From Nocardia amamiensis (GTDB lineage Bacteria > Actinomycetota > Actinomycetes > Mycobacteriales > Mycobacteriaceae): a DNA stretch of 64,000 bases. Positions 1 through 7,526 of this stretch are shown here, piece by piece (position 1 is the stretch's first letter; each line of letters opens with the position of its first letter). The stretch spans positions 248,001 through 312,000 of the forward strand of contig NZ_JADLQX010000003.1 in assembly GCF_015477605.1 (NCBI RefSeq). Direction: 5' to 3'. The notes below the pieces were generated by a model. That model was not told the DNA's origin. It saw only the letters and a list, made by a program, of their open reading frames with translations, and did not search any database. A program made the position numbers and the translations under genes.

Positions 1-34
1 GCATCCGCCGAATATTCTGCATCTCGACGCCTTT

Positions 35-71
35 CTTACTCTGAAGTAAGATAGCCTTACTCAAGAGTAAG
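35..71. promoter_or_regulatory. Tandem palindromes upstream of fadE24 (probable repressor operator)
   Basis: Two palindromes lie side by side: CTTACT/AGTAAG with a 4-base centre at 35-50, and CTTACTC/GAGTAAG with a 2-base centre at 56-71. Their centres are 21 bp apart, two helical turns, as expected for two repressor dimers on the same DNA face. They end about 50 bp before the fadE24 start. The shape suits a TetR-type regulator, but none lies beside it in this window. Confidence 0.6.
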
Positions 72-122
72 ATTGCTGGGGACAGACCGCACCACCCATC
101 CGAGAATCCGAGAAACAGGTAG

Positions 123-1514
123 ATGATGAGCACTCGAGACAGCGCGACGAAGCGACGTCCAGACACGTCCGCGGTCGGCCTGAACCAACCCAAGCGGGAT
201 TGGATGGGCGCGGCGATGCGAGTCATGACGACCCTGACCGGGTCGGAACTGGCCGAGAAGTACAACCTGCGCAAGCCGATCGAGCGCGTCACCTACGAGG
301 GCACCAAGACCGGCTTCCGGACGCTCGGCGCCGCGACTCGCGCATTCGCCAAGGTCGCCGGCACCGGAGCGCCCAAGCGCCTGGCGGCGAACGAGGCGAA
401 GAACAAGAACTATTTCGACCTCACCCCGACCGACGAGCAGCGGATGATCGTCGAGACGGTGAAGGAATTCGCCGCCGAGATCCTGCGCCCGGCCGCCTAT
501 GAGGCCGACAACGCCGCCAAGGCGCCGCACGATCTGCTGGAGCGGGCCGCCGAGCTCGGCATCACCCTGATCAACGTGCCGGAGGAACTCGAGGGCGCTG
601 CCGCCGAGCGCGGCGCGGTCACCAACTCGTTGGTCGCCGAGGCGCTGGCGCACGGCGACATGGGCCTGGCGCTGCCCATCCTGGCGCCGAGCGGCGTCGC
701 GGTCGCGCTCGCGCAGTGGGGCAGCGATGCACAGCAGAAGACCTATCTGCCGTCGTTCACCGGGGAGAACGTGCCGCAGGCGTCGGTCGTGATCAGCGAG
801 CCGCGCGCCTTGTTCGACCCGTTCGCGCTGCAGACGAAGGCGGTGCGCTCGCCGAGCGGCTACCGGATCTCGGGTGTGAAGTCTTTGGTACCCGCCGCTG
901 CCGACGCGGAACTGTTCCTGGTCGCCGCCGAACTGGACGGTCGTCCCGCGCTGTTCATCGTCGAGTCCGACGCACCTGGTCTGGTCGTCGAGGCCGACCC
1001 GAGTATGGGTCTGCGCGCGGCTGGACTGGGCCGGGTGATCCTGGACAACGTCGCCGTCGGCGCCGACGCCATCCTGGGCGATGGTGACGCCAAGTCCCGC
1101 GCCGAGGACTACGCCGACGCCGTGCGCCTGGCCCGCCTCGGATGGGCCTCGCTCGCCGCGGGTACCGGACAGGCCGTGCTGGACTACGTGATCCCGTACG
1201 TGAACGAGCGGGAAGCGTTCGGCGAGCCGATCTCGCACCGCCAGGCGGTGGCGTTCATGGTCGCCAACATCGCGATCGAACTCGACGGCATGCGCCTGGT
1301 GACCCTGCGCGGCGCCTCCCGCGCGGAGCAGGGCCTGTCCTTCGGCCGGGAGGCCGCGCTGGCCCGCAAGCTCGCTGCCGACAAGGGCATGCAGATCGGC
1401 CTCGACGGCGTGCAGCTGCTCGGCGGCCACGGCTACACCAAGGAACACCCGGTCGAGCGCTGGTACCGCGACCTGCGGGCCATCGGCGTCGCCGAAGGTG
1501 TCGTGCTCGTCTAA
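123..1514 (+). CDS. fadE24: Acyl-CoA dehydrogenase, FadE24-like
   Basis: A 463-residue flavoprotein of the acyl-CoA dehydrogenase family that would catalyse the alpha,beta-dehydrogenation of an acyl-CoA in beta-oxidation. After an N-terminal extension of roughly 95 residues, the usual helical N-domain (from about residue 100), beta-domain and C-terminal helical domain follow. The C-terminal part has QLLGGHGYTKEHPVERWYRD, the typical FAD/dimer-contact block, and ends shortly after in IGVAEG. The long N-terminus and the partner gene 30 bp downstream match the mycobacterial FadE24-FadE23 pair, in which the two proteins are thought to form a mixed complex. The start is the first of two adjacent ATG codons (123, 126); no strong ribosome site is visible. 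Two operator-like palindromes precede it. Orthology is from remembered family similarity. Confidence 0.9.
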   Translation: MMSTRDSATKRRPDTSAVGLNQPKRDWMGAAMRVMTTLTGSELAEKYNLRKPIERVTYEGTKTGFRTLGAATRAFAKVAGTGAPKRLAANEAKNKNYFDLTPTDEQRMIVETVKEFAAEILRPAAYEADNAAKAPHDLLERAAELGITLINVPEELEGAAAERGAVTNSLVAEALAHGDMGLALPILAPSGVAVALAQWGSDAQQKTYLPSFTGENVPQASVVISEPRALFDPFALQTKAVRSPSGYRISGVKSLVPAAADAELFLVAAELDGRPALFIVESDAPGLVVEADPSMGLRAAGLGRVILDNVAVGADAILGDGDAKSRAEDYADAVRLARLGWASLAAGTGQAVLDYVIPYVNEREAFGEPISHRQAVAFMVANIAIELDGMRLVTLRGASRAEQGLSFGREAALARKLAADKGMQIGLDGVQLLGGHGYTKEHPVERWYRDLRAIGVAEGVVLV

Positions 1515-1544
1515 CCGGCCCGTTCCGTTTCAGGAGACCCACCC

Positions 1545-2774
1545 ATGATCAACCTCGAACTTCCCAAGAAGCTGCGGGCCAGCGCGAACCAGGCCCACCA
1601 GGTCGCCCAGGAGATCTTCCGCCCGATCTCGCGCAAGTACGACCTCGGCGAGCACGACTACCCGGTCGAGCTGGACACCATGGCCGCCATGGTCGAAGGT
1701 CTGGCCGATTCCGGCACCCAGAAGATCGGCGGCGCGGCCGGTGGCCGTGCGGAGGACAGCGAGAGCGACCGCCACGCCACCGAACTGCTCGGAAACACCA
1801 ACGGCGGCAACATGTCCGCGCTGCTCAACGCGCTGGAGACCTCGTGGGGCGACGTCGGCCTGATGCTGTCGATCCCCTACCAGGGTCTGGGCAACGCGGC
1901 GATCGCAGCCGTCGCCACCGACGAGCAGCTCAAGCGCTTCGGCAAGGTGTGGGCCTCGATGGCGATCACCGAGCCGTCCTTCGGCTCCGACTCCGCCGCC
2001 GTGTCCACCACCGCCGTGCTCGACGGCGACGAGTGGGTGCTCAACGGCGAGAAGATCTTCGTCACCGCGGGGCAGCGCTCGACCCACATCGTGGTGTGGG
2101 CCACGCTCGACAAGAGCCTCGGCCGCGCGGCGATCAAGTCGTTCGTCGTGCCGCGCGACGCCCCGGGTCTGTCGGTGGCGCGGCTCGAGCACAAGCTCGG
2201 CATCAAGGCTTCCGACACCGCCGTGCTGCTGCTGCAGGATTGCCGGATTCCGAAGGACAACATCCTCGGCAGCCCGGAAGTCAACGTGGAGAAGGGTTTC
2301 GCCGGGGTCATGCAGACCTTCGACAACACCCGTCCGCTGGTGGCCGCGATGGCGGTCGGCGTCGCCCGCGCGGCGCTCGAGGAGCTGCGCTCGATCCTGA
2401 CCGCGGCGGGCGTGGAGATCTCCTACGACACCCCGCCCAACAACCAGCACGCCGCCGCGGCCGAATTCCTGCGGATGGAAGCCGATTACGAGTCCGCCTA
2501 CCTGCTCGCCCTGCGCGCGGCATGGATGGCCGACAACAAGAAGCCCAACTCGCTCGAGGCGTCCATGTCCAAGGCGAAGGCGGGCCGCACCGGCACCGAC
2601 GTCACCCTCAAGGCCGTGGAACTGGCCGGCGCGGTCGGTTACTCGCAGCGCACGCTGCTGGAGAAGTGGGGCCGCGACTCGAAGATCTTGGACATCTTCG
2701 AAGGCACCCAGCAGATCCAGCAGCTCATCGTGGCGCGGCGCGTACTGGGCAAGACCAGCGCCGAGCTGAAATAA
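1545..2774 (+). CDS. fadE23: Acyl-CoA dehydrogenase, FadE23-like (3' end rebuilt by an integrated element)
   Basis: A 409-residue acyl-CoA dehydrogenase and probable partner of the upstream FadE24. It follows 30 bp downstream behind the ribosome site AGGAGA. FAD and substrate motifs are present (MAITEPSFGSDSA, AGAVGYSQRTLLEKWGRDSK), and the C-terminal ILDIFEGTQQIQ block contains the Glu that acts as catalytic base in this family. The last 31 codons are duplicated at 7527-7618: 59 bp are identical, then the tails differ only at synonymous positions and in the stop codon (TAA here, TGA there). The 3' end of this copy was therefore probably supplied by the element that inserted here, restoring the same protein sequence. 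Confidence 0.92.
   Translation: MINLELPKKLRASANQAHQVAQEIFRPISRKYDLGEHDYPVELDTMAAMVEGLADSGTQKIGGAAGGRAEDSESDRHATELLGNTNGGNMSALLNALETSWGDVGLMLSIPYQGLGNAAIAAVATDEQLKRFGKVWASMAITEPSFGSDSAAVSTTAVLDGDEWVLNGEKIFVTAGQRSTHIVVWATLDKSLGRAAIKSFVVPRDAPGLSVARLEHKLGIKASDTAVLLLQDCRIPKDNILGSPEVNVEKGFAGVMQTFDNTRPLVAAMAVGVARAALEELRSILTAAGVEISYDTPPNNQHAAAAEFLRMEADYESAYLLALRAAWMADNKKPNSLEASMSKAKAGRTGTDVTLKAVELAGAVGYSQRTLLEKWGRDSKILDIFEGTQQIQQLIVARRVLGKTSAELK
2682..2740. repeat. attL: left 59-bp direct repeat of the integrated element
   Basis: These 59 bases are identical to 7527-7585 in direct orientation. They lie inside fadE23, over the codons for the FEGTQQIQ active-site segment. An integrase remnant begins within 130 bp on the element side, which is the usual arrangement of int next to an attachment site. 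Confidence 0.85.
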
Positions 2775-2789
2775 GCTGGGAGACAACGA

Positions 2790-2829
2790 GAAACCGGTGC
2801 GAGTCCGCTCATCAACTCGCACCGGTTTC
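2790..2829 (+). terminator. Terminator after fadE23 (element-borne copy)
   Basis: A perfect 14-bp stem, GAAACCGGTGCGAG at 2790-2803 pairing with 2816-2829, closes a 12-base loop and is followed by a short T-containing run. It starts 15 bp after the stop codon. Its CTCGCACCGG arm resembles the terminator after the right-hand copy of the fadE23 tail (7642-7680). Confidence 0.75.
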
Positions 2830-2867
2830 TTCGCGTCCGACATCGGGCACATCGGGCAACTGCTCGC

Positions 2868-3261
2868 TCAGGCCGCCTGTAGGCCGTCATCGCCGGGAAG
2901 CTCCCAGATTCGGGCCGCCTCGTCCACGGCCTGACGGGCACGCTCATGGCTGGACGGAAGCAAGTGCGTGTAGACCCGGAGAGTGAAGCCAGGGTCCTCA
3001 TGCCCGAGGTAGTCGGCCAGCTCTTTGACCAAGCCGGAGCCCGCAGTGCATCCCGTCGGCCCGGTTCTGGTAGTCCAAACCCGCTTTGCCGAACGCTGGC
3101 TTCCACACGATCTTGGTGAACAGGTCCCCACTCATCGCGTCGCCTTGCTCGTTGACGATCAACAGCCGGACCGTGACCGGATCACCATCAGCCGAGCCCC
3201 ACGGCAGCGTGACCGGCTGCGGCGGAAACAACTTCATGTGCTGGTCGATCGCGTCGAGCAC
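2868..3261 (-). pseudogene. Tyrosine recombinase (phage-type integrase), C-terminal remnant
   Basis: Two reading frames together give the C-terminal half of a tyrosine integrase. The upstream frame (about 3261-3040) reads through LPWGSADGDPVTVRLLIVNE to YQNRADGMH. The downstream frame then gives ELADYLGHEDPGFTLRVYTH and runs to the stop at 2868. The LGH histidine and the catalytic tyrosine (VYTHL) remain. The HALRH box, which should follow GMH and holds a catalytic arginine, is deleted, and the frame shifts at that junction near 3040. The N-terminal half is missing. The gene cannot encode an active integrase. Its position and direction next to attL identify it as the enzyme that inserted the element. 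Confidence 0.8.
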
Positions 3262-3280
3262 TGCACTGGACGTGCTTAGC

Positions 3281-3500
3281 GTTCATCCAGCGACCATATG
3301 CATTCGCCGCGAACTACTCATCGCTGTCGGCGGCTGGATGGCGTTACCAATAGCCGAAGACATCGGGATGCTTCTCGCCGTATCGACCTTCGCCCCTGGA
3401 TGGTCATCGGTGACGTCGGGCTGCACTACCGCAAACACCCAGACCAGACCACGCCGAGCGACACGCCCCAGGATGCCCCAACCAGGAATCCGATGGCCCA
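3281..3500 (+). pseudogene. Family 2 glycosyltransferase, C-terminal fragment (frameshifted)
   Basis: From 3281 one frame reads VHPATICIRRELLIAVGGWM followed by ALPIAEDIGMLL. Around 3400 the sense continues in another frame as VGLHYRKHPDQTT. Together these resemble the C-terminal segment of GT2-type glycosyltransferases (R-R-E-L, GGW, ED, Y-R-K-H-P-x-Q-T-T), a gene found as cargo in actinobacterial elements. No start or N-terminal catalytic domain remains, so this is a relic. The identification rests on recognised motifs only. Confidence 0.55.
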
Positions 3501-3543
3501 GCGAGGCTGAGATGCGAGGTGGAAGCAGCGGACTGTACTGAGA

Positions 3544-3615
3544 CTAGTGCCGCGTCCAGGAAGGTTGATGCGGTAATCGCCGGAGTGGCGGATTGATCGT
3601 GGACTGGGAACCGAT
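3544..3615. repeat. Left 72-bp inverted repeat (IS630-like end)
   Basis: These 72 bases match the reverse complement of 5441-5512 with one mismatch (3603). Each copy begins with CTAGTGCCGC, so the outer edge carries a TA dinucleotide, the target duplication used by IS630/Tc1-type elements. The inner part overlaps the start of a transposase-like reading frame. Confidence 0.75.
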
Positions 3616-3691
3616 GATGCTGCCGGTGGAGGTGGTGTCGGTGGCTCGCCATCCGGATGTGTTCGTCAGAGCGGTGTCCTCGGAAGAGGTG
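3599..3691 (+). pseudogene. IS630-family transposase, N-terminal stub
   Basis: From a GTG inside the left inverted repeat the frame reads VDWEPMMLP and then HPDVFVRAVSSEEV, similar to the beginning of actinobacterial IS630-type transposases (VFVR-x-x-S-x-x-E). Similarity stops abruptly at about 3691 and the rest of the transposase is absent. The assignment is tentative but agrees with the TA-flanked repeat ends. Confidence 0.4.
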
Positions 3692-3737
3692 CCACCAGCC
3701 TCAATGCCATACGCCGTCACCATTCAAAGACTAGACT

Positions 3738-4049
3738 TCACCACATCCCCTCAATGGACACGATGATAATCATGGATATGCCGAAGTAGCAGGGTATGAT
3801 TCCGAGCCCGGACAGAAATTGGATCCGCGCGAAATTCCAGCCACGAAAGTGCATACGTACGGCATTGATGGCAACGATCACAATCCAGATTGCCAGGGCC
3901 AAGAACGATCCCACTGGCAAGGCCCAGAATGAAAGGAATTCAACCAGGGCCATCACGCAGAAAAAGAACAGAGCGGCGCCCGATGCGACACCAAGGATCA
4001 CCTGCCAGCAGCACCTGAACCAGGTCAAGGCCGTATTGCGGACATTCAT
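3738..4049 (-). CDS. Small hypothetical membrane protein
   Basis: A 103-residue protein with three hydrophobic segments (about residues 15-35, 38-60 and 77-97), rich in Phe, Trp and Ile and so probably an inner-membrane protein. I do not recognise a family. Codon use is less GC-biased than in the chromosomal genes around the island, as expected for acquired DNA. It lies downstream of, and in the same direction as, the MerR-type gene, 137 bp away, within the inverted-repeat segment. Confidence 0.5.
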   Translation of the reverse strand: MNVRNTALTWFRCCWQVILGVASGAALFFFCVMALVEFLSFWALPVGSFLALAIWIVIVAINAVRMHFRGWNFARIQFLSGLGIIPCYFGISMIIIVSIEGMW

Positions 4050-4185
4050 TTGCCTGCCCCTCTGTCTATATCATTCCCTCTCGGTCCGTTCATCGACGGG
4101 CGGTGAATGCATCGAGGCCGGGTGCAGAGTCCGGCGTAAGAGTATTCAGTTCGGCCGGGCCGAATGGGCCCGGTGTTCGGATTCA

Positions 4186-5028
4186 TCAGTTCTCCGGGGA
4201 GTGATCGGTGGCCAGGAATTGATCCACGGCCTCGACGTCGTCGTCGGTGGGTTCGAGGAGACGCTCGCTGAGGATAGGAATTGGGTGGTCCAGCCAAGAA
4301 GGCCGTTCGCCCTCTGCGGGCAGCAGTTGATGTCGTTCGGCGAATTGCTCGGCATGGCGCCGGACCGACTCGCGCAACGCGCTGACCACCACTCCTTCCG
4401 CCAGGCTGGTCAGCTCCTCCAGCAGCGCTCTGACCCGGTCGAGCTGATCGGTTTCGGTGCCGTCGGCCAGGACGCGTGGCCACAGCGTGCGTTCGAAGGT
4501 GTCGGCGAAGTCGGCCGCGATCTGATCGGTGTGGTCACGCAACCGGACGACTTGGTCGAGCACCTCACTCGCTGGTATTTCCAGTTCAGCGACCCGGAGT
4601 CCGCTTGTCAGCGCCCAGCGTCGCGCCTGCGGGCGGCCGCGCCGCCAACGGATCAGCCCGAGCTGAGTTGCCTTGCGCAGCAAGCTCGGCCGCAGGTCCT
4701 TCGACTTGATCATCAGTCGGATTTCGCGCAGGCCGAACGGTACCCAATCCTCGGGGCCGCCGGGCAGCGCGAGCAGATCGGCAACTGACGCACCCTGTGC
4801 GCGGGCGGTCAGCAGTTCAGTGATCGAGGCGAGTGAGAAGCCACGATCCTGTAGTCGCTGCACCAACTCGAGGCGCTGCAGGTGGGAGCTGTCGTAGCGT
4901 GCGGTGCGGCCGACCCGACGAGGCGCATGCAGCAACCCCTTCGTCTGATACATCCGCACAGTGCTGGTCGGCACACCGGCTCGCGCAGCCAGCTCCTCCA
5001 CGGTGAGATCACCGTCTGCCCTTCGCAT
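4186..5028 (-). CDS. MerR-family transcriptional regulator
   Basis: A 280-residue protein, if started at the second in-frame ATG (5028; the frame extends to 5055). The N-terminus has a MerR winged-helix domain: LTVEELAARAGVPTSTVRMY, then a GLL...R..RYD wing and a helix ending in LVQRLQDRGFSLASI. The remaining ~200 residues are helical, with no cysteine cluster or recognisable ligand domain, so it probably senses an organic ligand or acts as a development-type MerR. The short spacing of the tail motif fits the long-form MerR proteins common in actinobacteria. It is a passenger of the IR-bounded segment. Confidence 0.85.
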   Translation of the reverse strand: MRRADGDLTVEELAARAGVPTSTVRMYQTKGLLHAPRRVGRTARYDSSHLQRLELVQRLQDRGFSLASITELLTARAQGASVADLLALPGGPEDWVPFGLREIRLMIKSKDLRPSLLRKATQLGLIRWRRGRPQARRWALTSGLRVAELEIPASEVLDQVVRLRDHTDQIAADFADTFERTLWPRVLADGTETDQLDRVRALLEELTSLAEGVVVSALRESVRRHAEQFAERHQLLPAEGERPSWLDHPIPILSERLLEPTDDDVEAVDQFLATDHSPEN

Positions 5029-5055
5029 GAATCGAGCATTGCAGCTCTGAATCAT

Positions 5056-5076
5056 CTAGTCAATACTATTCTAGTA
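5056..5076. promoter_or_regulatory. AT-rich repeated element before the MerR gene
   Basis: An unusually AT-rich 21-bp stretch contains CTAGT at 5056 and again at 5071, with a TACTA core between. On the minus strand it reads TACTAGAATAGTATTGACTA, including a TTGACT that could be a -35 hexamer. It sits directly upstream of the MerR start, where an autoregulatory site is expected. No convincing -10 was found. Confidence 0.35.
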
Positions 5077-5440
5077 AATGCTCGAAGTATCACGTACTGT
5101 GCACTTGAGGACGGGTCTGGCGCCGATCAACTCTCAAACGCGGGCCGAGTCGACACTGGCCTCGGATTTCGGTACCGCAATCCCTGACCTCGAAGGCCGC
5201 CGGGGAACGCCGCGGCGAACCGGGCCGACTACCTGGCGAAGTCGCAGCGGGTATCGGGTTGGGCGTTGCGAGACGCAGTCGCCGATGGCCGCACGGCATG
5301 ACCTGGCGCTGGATGGGGTTTCCTACCAGCTGCCAGTCGGCGCCTTGCACCGGCAGTACAAGGCGGTCGGCGGATCGTCGTCCGTGCAACGTCACTCAGG
5401 AGCTGGACTACGCAGATCCGGAACTGCCTGTCGAGAACTG

Positions 5441-5512
5441 ATCGGTTCCCAGCCCACGATCAATCCGCCACTCCGGCGATTACCGCATCAACCTTCCTGG
5501 ACGCGGCACTAG
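5441..5512. repeat. Right 72-bp inverted repeat (IS630-like end)
   Basis: Reverse complement of 3544-3615 with one mismatch. It ends in GGCACTAG at the outer side, keeping the TA dinucleotide. Read inward, it also carries the start of the transposase-like frame (VGWEPI), after which the similarity is lost. Confidence 0.75.
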
Positions 5513-5630
5513 CGACCCGATCGACTGACAGGCGCTATCCAGCTCGGTCCTATGTCAAGTAACATCGAGTCCGTCACCTCAGTGATGCCGAGAGGTGGGA
5601 CGCCGTTGGCCCGACGCCCCACCAGGTGGG

Positions 5631-5747
5631 TTAGCTAGCCCGCACTCGGCGGACCAGGACGAGAGCCCCGGCGATCACGGCAGCAAGTGCAAACACGATG
5701 CCGTAATCGACCGGGGTCTTCCTCTTTCTCCGGCGATGTTTCGCCAT
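5631..5747 (-). CDS. Small single-span membrane protein (38 aa)
   Basis: A 38-residue peptide: a very basic N-terminus (MAKHRRRKRKTP) followed by one hydrophobic helix (IVFALAAVIAGALVLV) and a short basic tail. A strong ribosome site, AAGGAGGTGG, lies just upstream of the ATG at 5747, which favours this start over the longer open frame. Function unknown. The small size and basic cytoplasmic end resemble short membrane proteins found in mobile elements. Confidence 0.5.
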   Translation of the reverse strand: MAKHRRRKRKTPVDYGIVFALAAVIAGALVLVRRVRAS

Positions 5748-5879
5748 CCCCACCACCTCCTTCCTGGGCGCGGTGTGTGGACCAAGTCCACCGCCCCTCG
5801 GCTGGAGGTGCATCCACCCTACGTGATCGCGCTGACAGGAATCGTTGAACCGCAACAGGTTCCGGCACTCGACCAATCG

Positions 5880-6480
5880 GCCAGGACGTCACCCACCGCG
5901 GACCGCGATCCGACCGGCTTTCAGGCCCGAGCGGCGTACCTGACCGACCGAGCCGCGCGTTGTGCGAGCTTGTGCGAGTTCTTGCCGAATTTCGCCATAC
6001 AGGATCAAGAGCGCCCCGGCGGCGCTTCGCGCCGCCGCCGCGCTGCGACGCGCAACGCGGCTGATGGAGCGTCGCCCGCGGCGCGTCGAGCGCGTCGGCG
6101 ACACTCGGCCGCCGGGGCGCACAGAGTTCCTGTCTGGCCACTTCTGCATCAACCGAAGCAGTGCTGGGCACGACGAGAGCCGTACCCGACCTACCTCCCG
6201 CAGTCGAGCACGAATCCGCCAGGCACTCTGTCCGGTCCACCGGCTGTGGTCCCGCCGAGGTCCCCGGATACACGTGCAGGTCACCGCATCCAGCCGACAA
6301 CGCTCGGTGGTCACCAGTTCCTCTCCGGCCGTGGCGGTCTGACTGATCCGAGGGCTATCACGCCACCAGCGGGCATCAAGAGCGCCTACGGCGGCGTCAC
6401 TGCGTGATGGCTGTCGCCACTCTTGACACCCGCCGGAGTCGTGATCGAGACGCCCTCAGCCAGACCACCCCAACCGGAGA
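5880..6480. other. Element interior without a supported gene
   Basis: Several overlapping open frames exist on both strands, but all are arginine-rich and none shows a recognisable domain, a ribosome site or consistent third-position bias. The only structured signal is the hairpin repeat at 6376-6426, described separately. Confidence 0.5.
6376..6426. repeat. Hairpin repeat, copy 1 (TCAAGAG...CTCTTGA)
   Basis: A roughly 50-bp unit with TCAAGAG at its left end and CTCTTGA at its right end, enclosing GCGCCTACGGC and GTCACTGCGTGATG blocks. A second copy in the same orientation lies at 7250-7299 with small differences. The pair brackets the two small genes at 6490-7164. Confidence 0.65.
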
Positions 6481-6489
6481 GGAACCGAA

Positions 6490-6666
6490 ATGAACGTCAC
6501 CGAGCCCACCACCTGCCAGCTTCGCGGATGCAACAACCCCGCCGGCGTCCCGTTCTTCTACGAGTTCCCCACCCACGGCGAGCAGCAGGAGATCCGGTGG
6601 CGCTGCCACCAGTGCGACGCCCAGATCCGCCGCAACATCGAGACCGCGGCCCGGTACCCGTACTGA
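6490..6666 (+). CDS. Small zinc-ribbon-like protein (58 aa)
   Basis: A 58-residue protein, MNVTEPTTCQLRGCNNP at the N-terminus, with two cysteine pairs: CQLRGC (residues 9-14) and CHQC (39-42). Such a C-x4-C...C-x2-C layout could bind one zinc. A ribosome site (GAGAGGAA) precedes the ATG, and a clean terminator starts 7 bp after the stop, so it looks like a genuine single-gene unit. Function unknown; small zinc ribbons of this type are common in actinomycete phages and integrative elements. Confidence 0.65.
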   Translation: MNVTEPTTCQLRGCNNPAGVPFFYEFPTHGEQQEIRWRCHQCDAQIRRNIETAARYPY

Positions 6667-6672
6667 TCCCGG

Positions 6673-6690
6673 AGGGGGCTTCGGCCCCTT
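6673..6690 (+). terminator. Terminator after the zinc-ribbon gene
   Basis: A 7-bp stem (6673-6679 with 6684-6690) closed by a TTCG tetraloop and followed by TTTCC. It lies 6 bp after the stop codon of the zinc-ribbon gene. Confidence 0.7.
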
Positions 6691-6792
6691 TCCCCGTGTA
6701 CCGCCGACCAGCCGAGGAAAGCTGTTGTCTAGCTCGGAAACTCATCGCCATCGGCCTAAGACAACAGATGGGATCGATGCGATGATCCCCTC

Positions 6793-7164
6793 GTGACACC
6801 GTGGTGGCAGCCGATACTTGGTTGGGGTGGAGTCATCATCGCAGCAATCATCGCTGGGGGAATTGCTCTACGAACCGCTCAAGGAACCCCATACGAAACC
6901 TTAAAGACTCTGGTCGAGATCCTCGACAAGTCTCATCTCCTAGGGCGAGAAGACCGCCAGGTACTTGAGATTGCCATCCATCGCGAAGTTCAGCGCATTG
7001 AGCAGCTGAACCAAGCCCGACTCGAAGGCTTCTGGGCCTATCAACGGGTCCGACTCAAACAACTCGACTCCACCGGCCCACTCGCGGGAGTCTTGGCAGC
7101 CATCCTCGTCCCGACCATCGGGATGACCGTGGCGTATGCCATTGAAAACTTCGTGCTGCGGTAA
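6793..7164 (+). CDS. Hypothetical membrane protein
   Basis: A 123-residue protein starting at GTG 6793. It has an N-terminal hydrophobic helix (residues about 8-26), a charged amphipathic middle (DKSHLLGREDRQVLEIAIHR) that may form a helical pair, and a second hydrophobic helix near the C-terminus (about 98-118). Both termini would lie on the same membrane side. No family recognised. It is the last gene inside the integrative element before attR. Confidence 0.55.
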   Translation: MTPWWQPILGWGGVIIAAIIAGGIALRTAQGTPYETLKTLVEILDKSHLLGREDRQVLEIAIHREVQRIEQLNQARLEGFWAYQRVRLKQLDSTGPLAGVLAAILVPTIGMTVAYAIENFVLR

Positions 7165-7249
7165 GTCCGATATCAAGAAGCTGAGCGCCCTTCGGCCGCT
7201 TGGCCCTGCTGTGTAGTGGCCTGCATTGTGTTCCCGCGCCCCTCCAGCG

Positions 7250-7299
7250 TCAAGAGCGCCTACGGCGTCACTGGCGTGATGAGCTTCGCTCACTCTTGA
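7250..7299. repeat. Hairpin repeat, copy 2 (TCAAGAG...CTCTTGA)
   Basis: Direct-orientation counterpart of 6376-6426. It keeps the TCAAGAGCGCCTACGGCG start and the CACTCTTGA end, but the centre now reads GGCGTGATGAGCTTCGC. The outer arms pair, so either copy could fold as an RNA or single-strand DNA hairpin. Confidence 0.65.
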
Positions 7300-7526
7300 C
7301 CCCGGAGCCTCTACGCGCGAATGGCAGGCCGATAAGGGGCAGGCGCAGCCAGCCCACCTCTGGGTGCAACCCACCACCCAACAGGGCCATGCCTGGTCGC
7401 TTCAGGCCGTTTACAGGCCGTGGGACGCCAAAAACGGGCCAGAACACGCGAGAACCCCCGAGACGCTTACGGGCAGCTCAGGAGTGGTTTTGGTGCTATT
7501 TCACCAAGTCAGCCGGAACCGGCCGC

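Larger units (their letters stand above)
3544..5512. mobile_element. 1.97-kb inverted-repeat segment with IS630-like ends and passenger genes
   Basis: The segment is bounded by near-identical 72-bp inverted repeats and sits inside the larger integrative element. It carries a membrane-protein gene and a MerR-family gene on the minus strand. Only about 31 codons of a possible IS630 transposase remain, at the left end. Both ends look like the same (transposase 5') end of an IS, facing inward, so the segment may be framed by two truncated IS copies instead of being one intact transposon. Confidence 0.6.

Noticed and set aside
1142..2986. Long open frames running through fadE24/fadE23 in other frames and on the opposite strand
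   Set aside because: They are arginine-rich, without domains or ribosome sites, and arise from the high GC content of the true genes.
5078..5512. Open frames at the right end of the inverted-repeat segment
   Set aside because: No ribosome site, no recognisable domain, and they run through the IS end.
5889..6314. A 141-codon minus-strand frame in the integrative element
   Set aside because: Very high arginine content and no family features; considered chance in GC-rich DNA.
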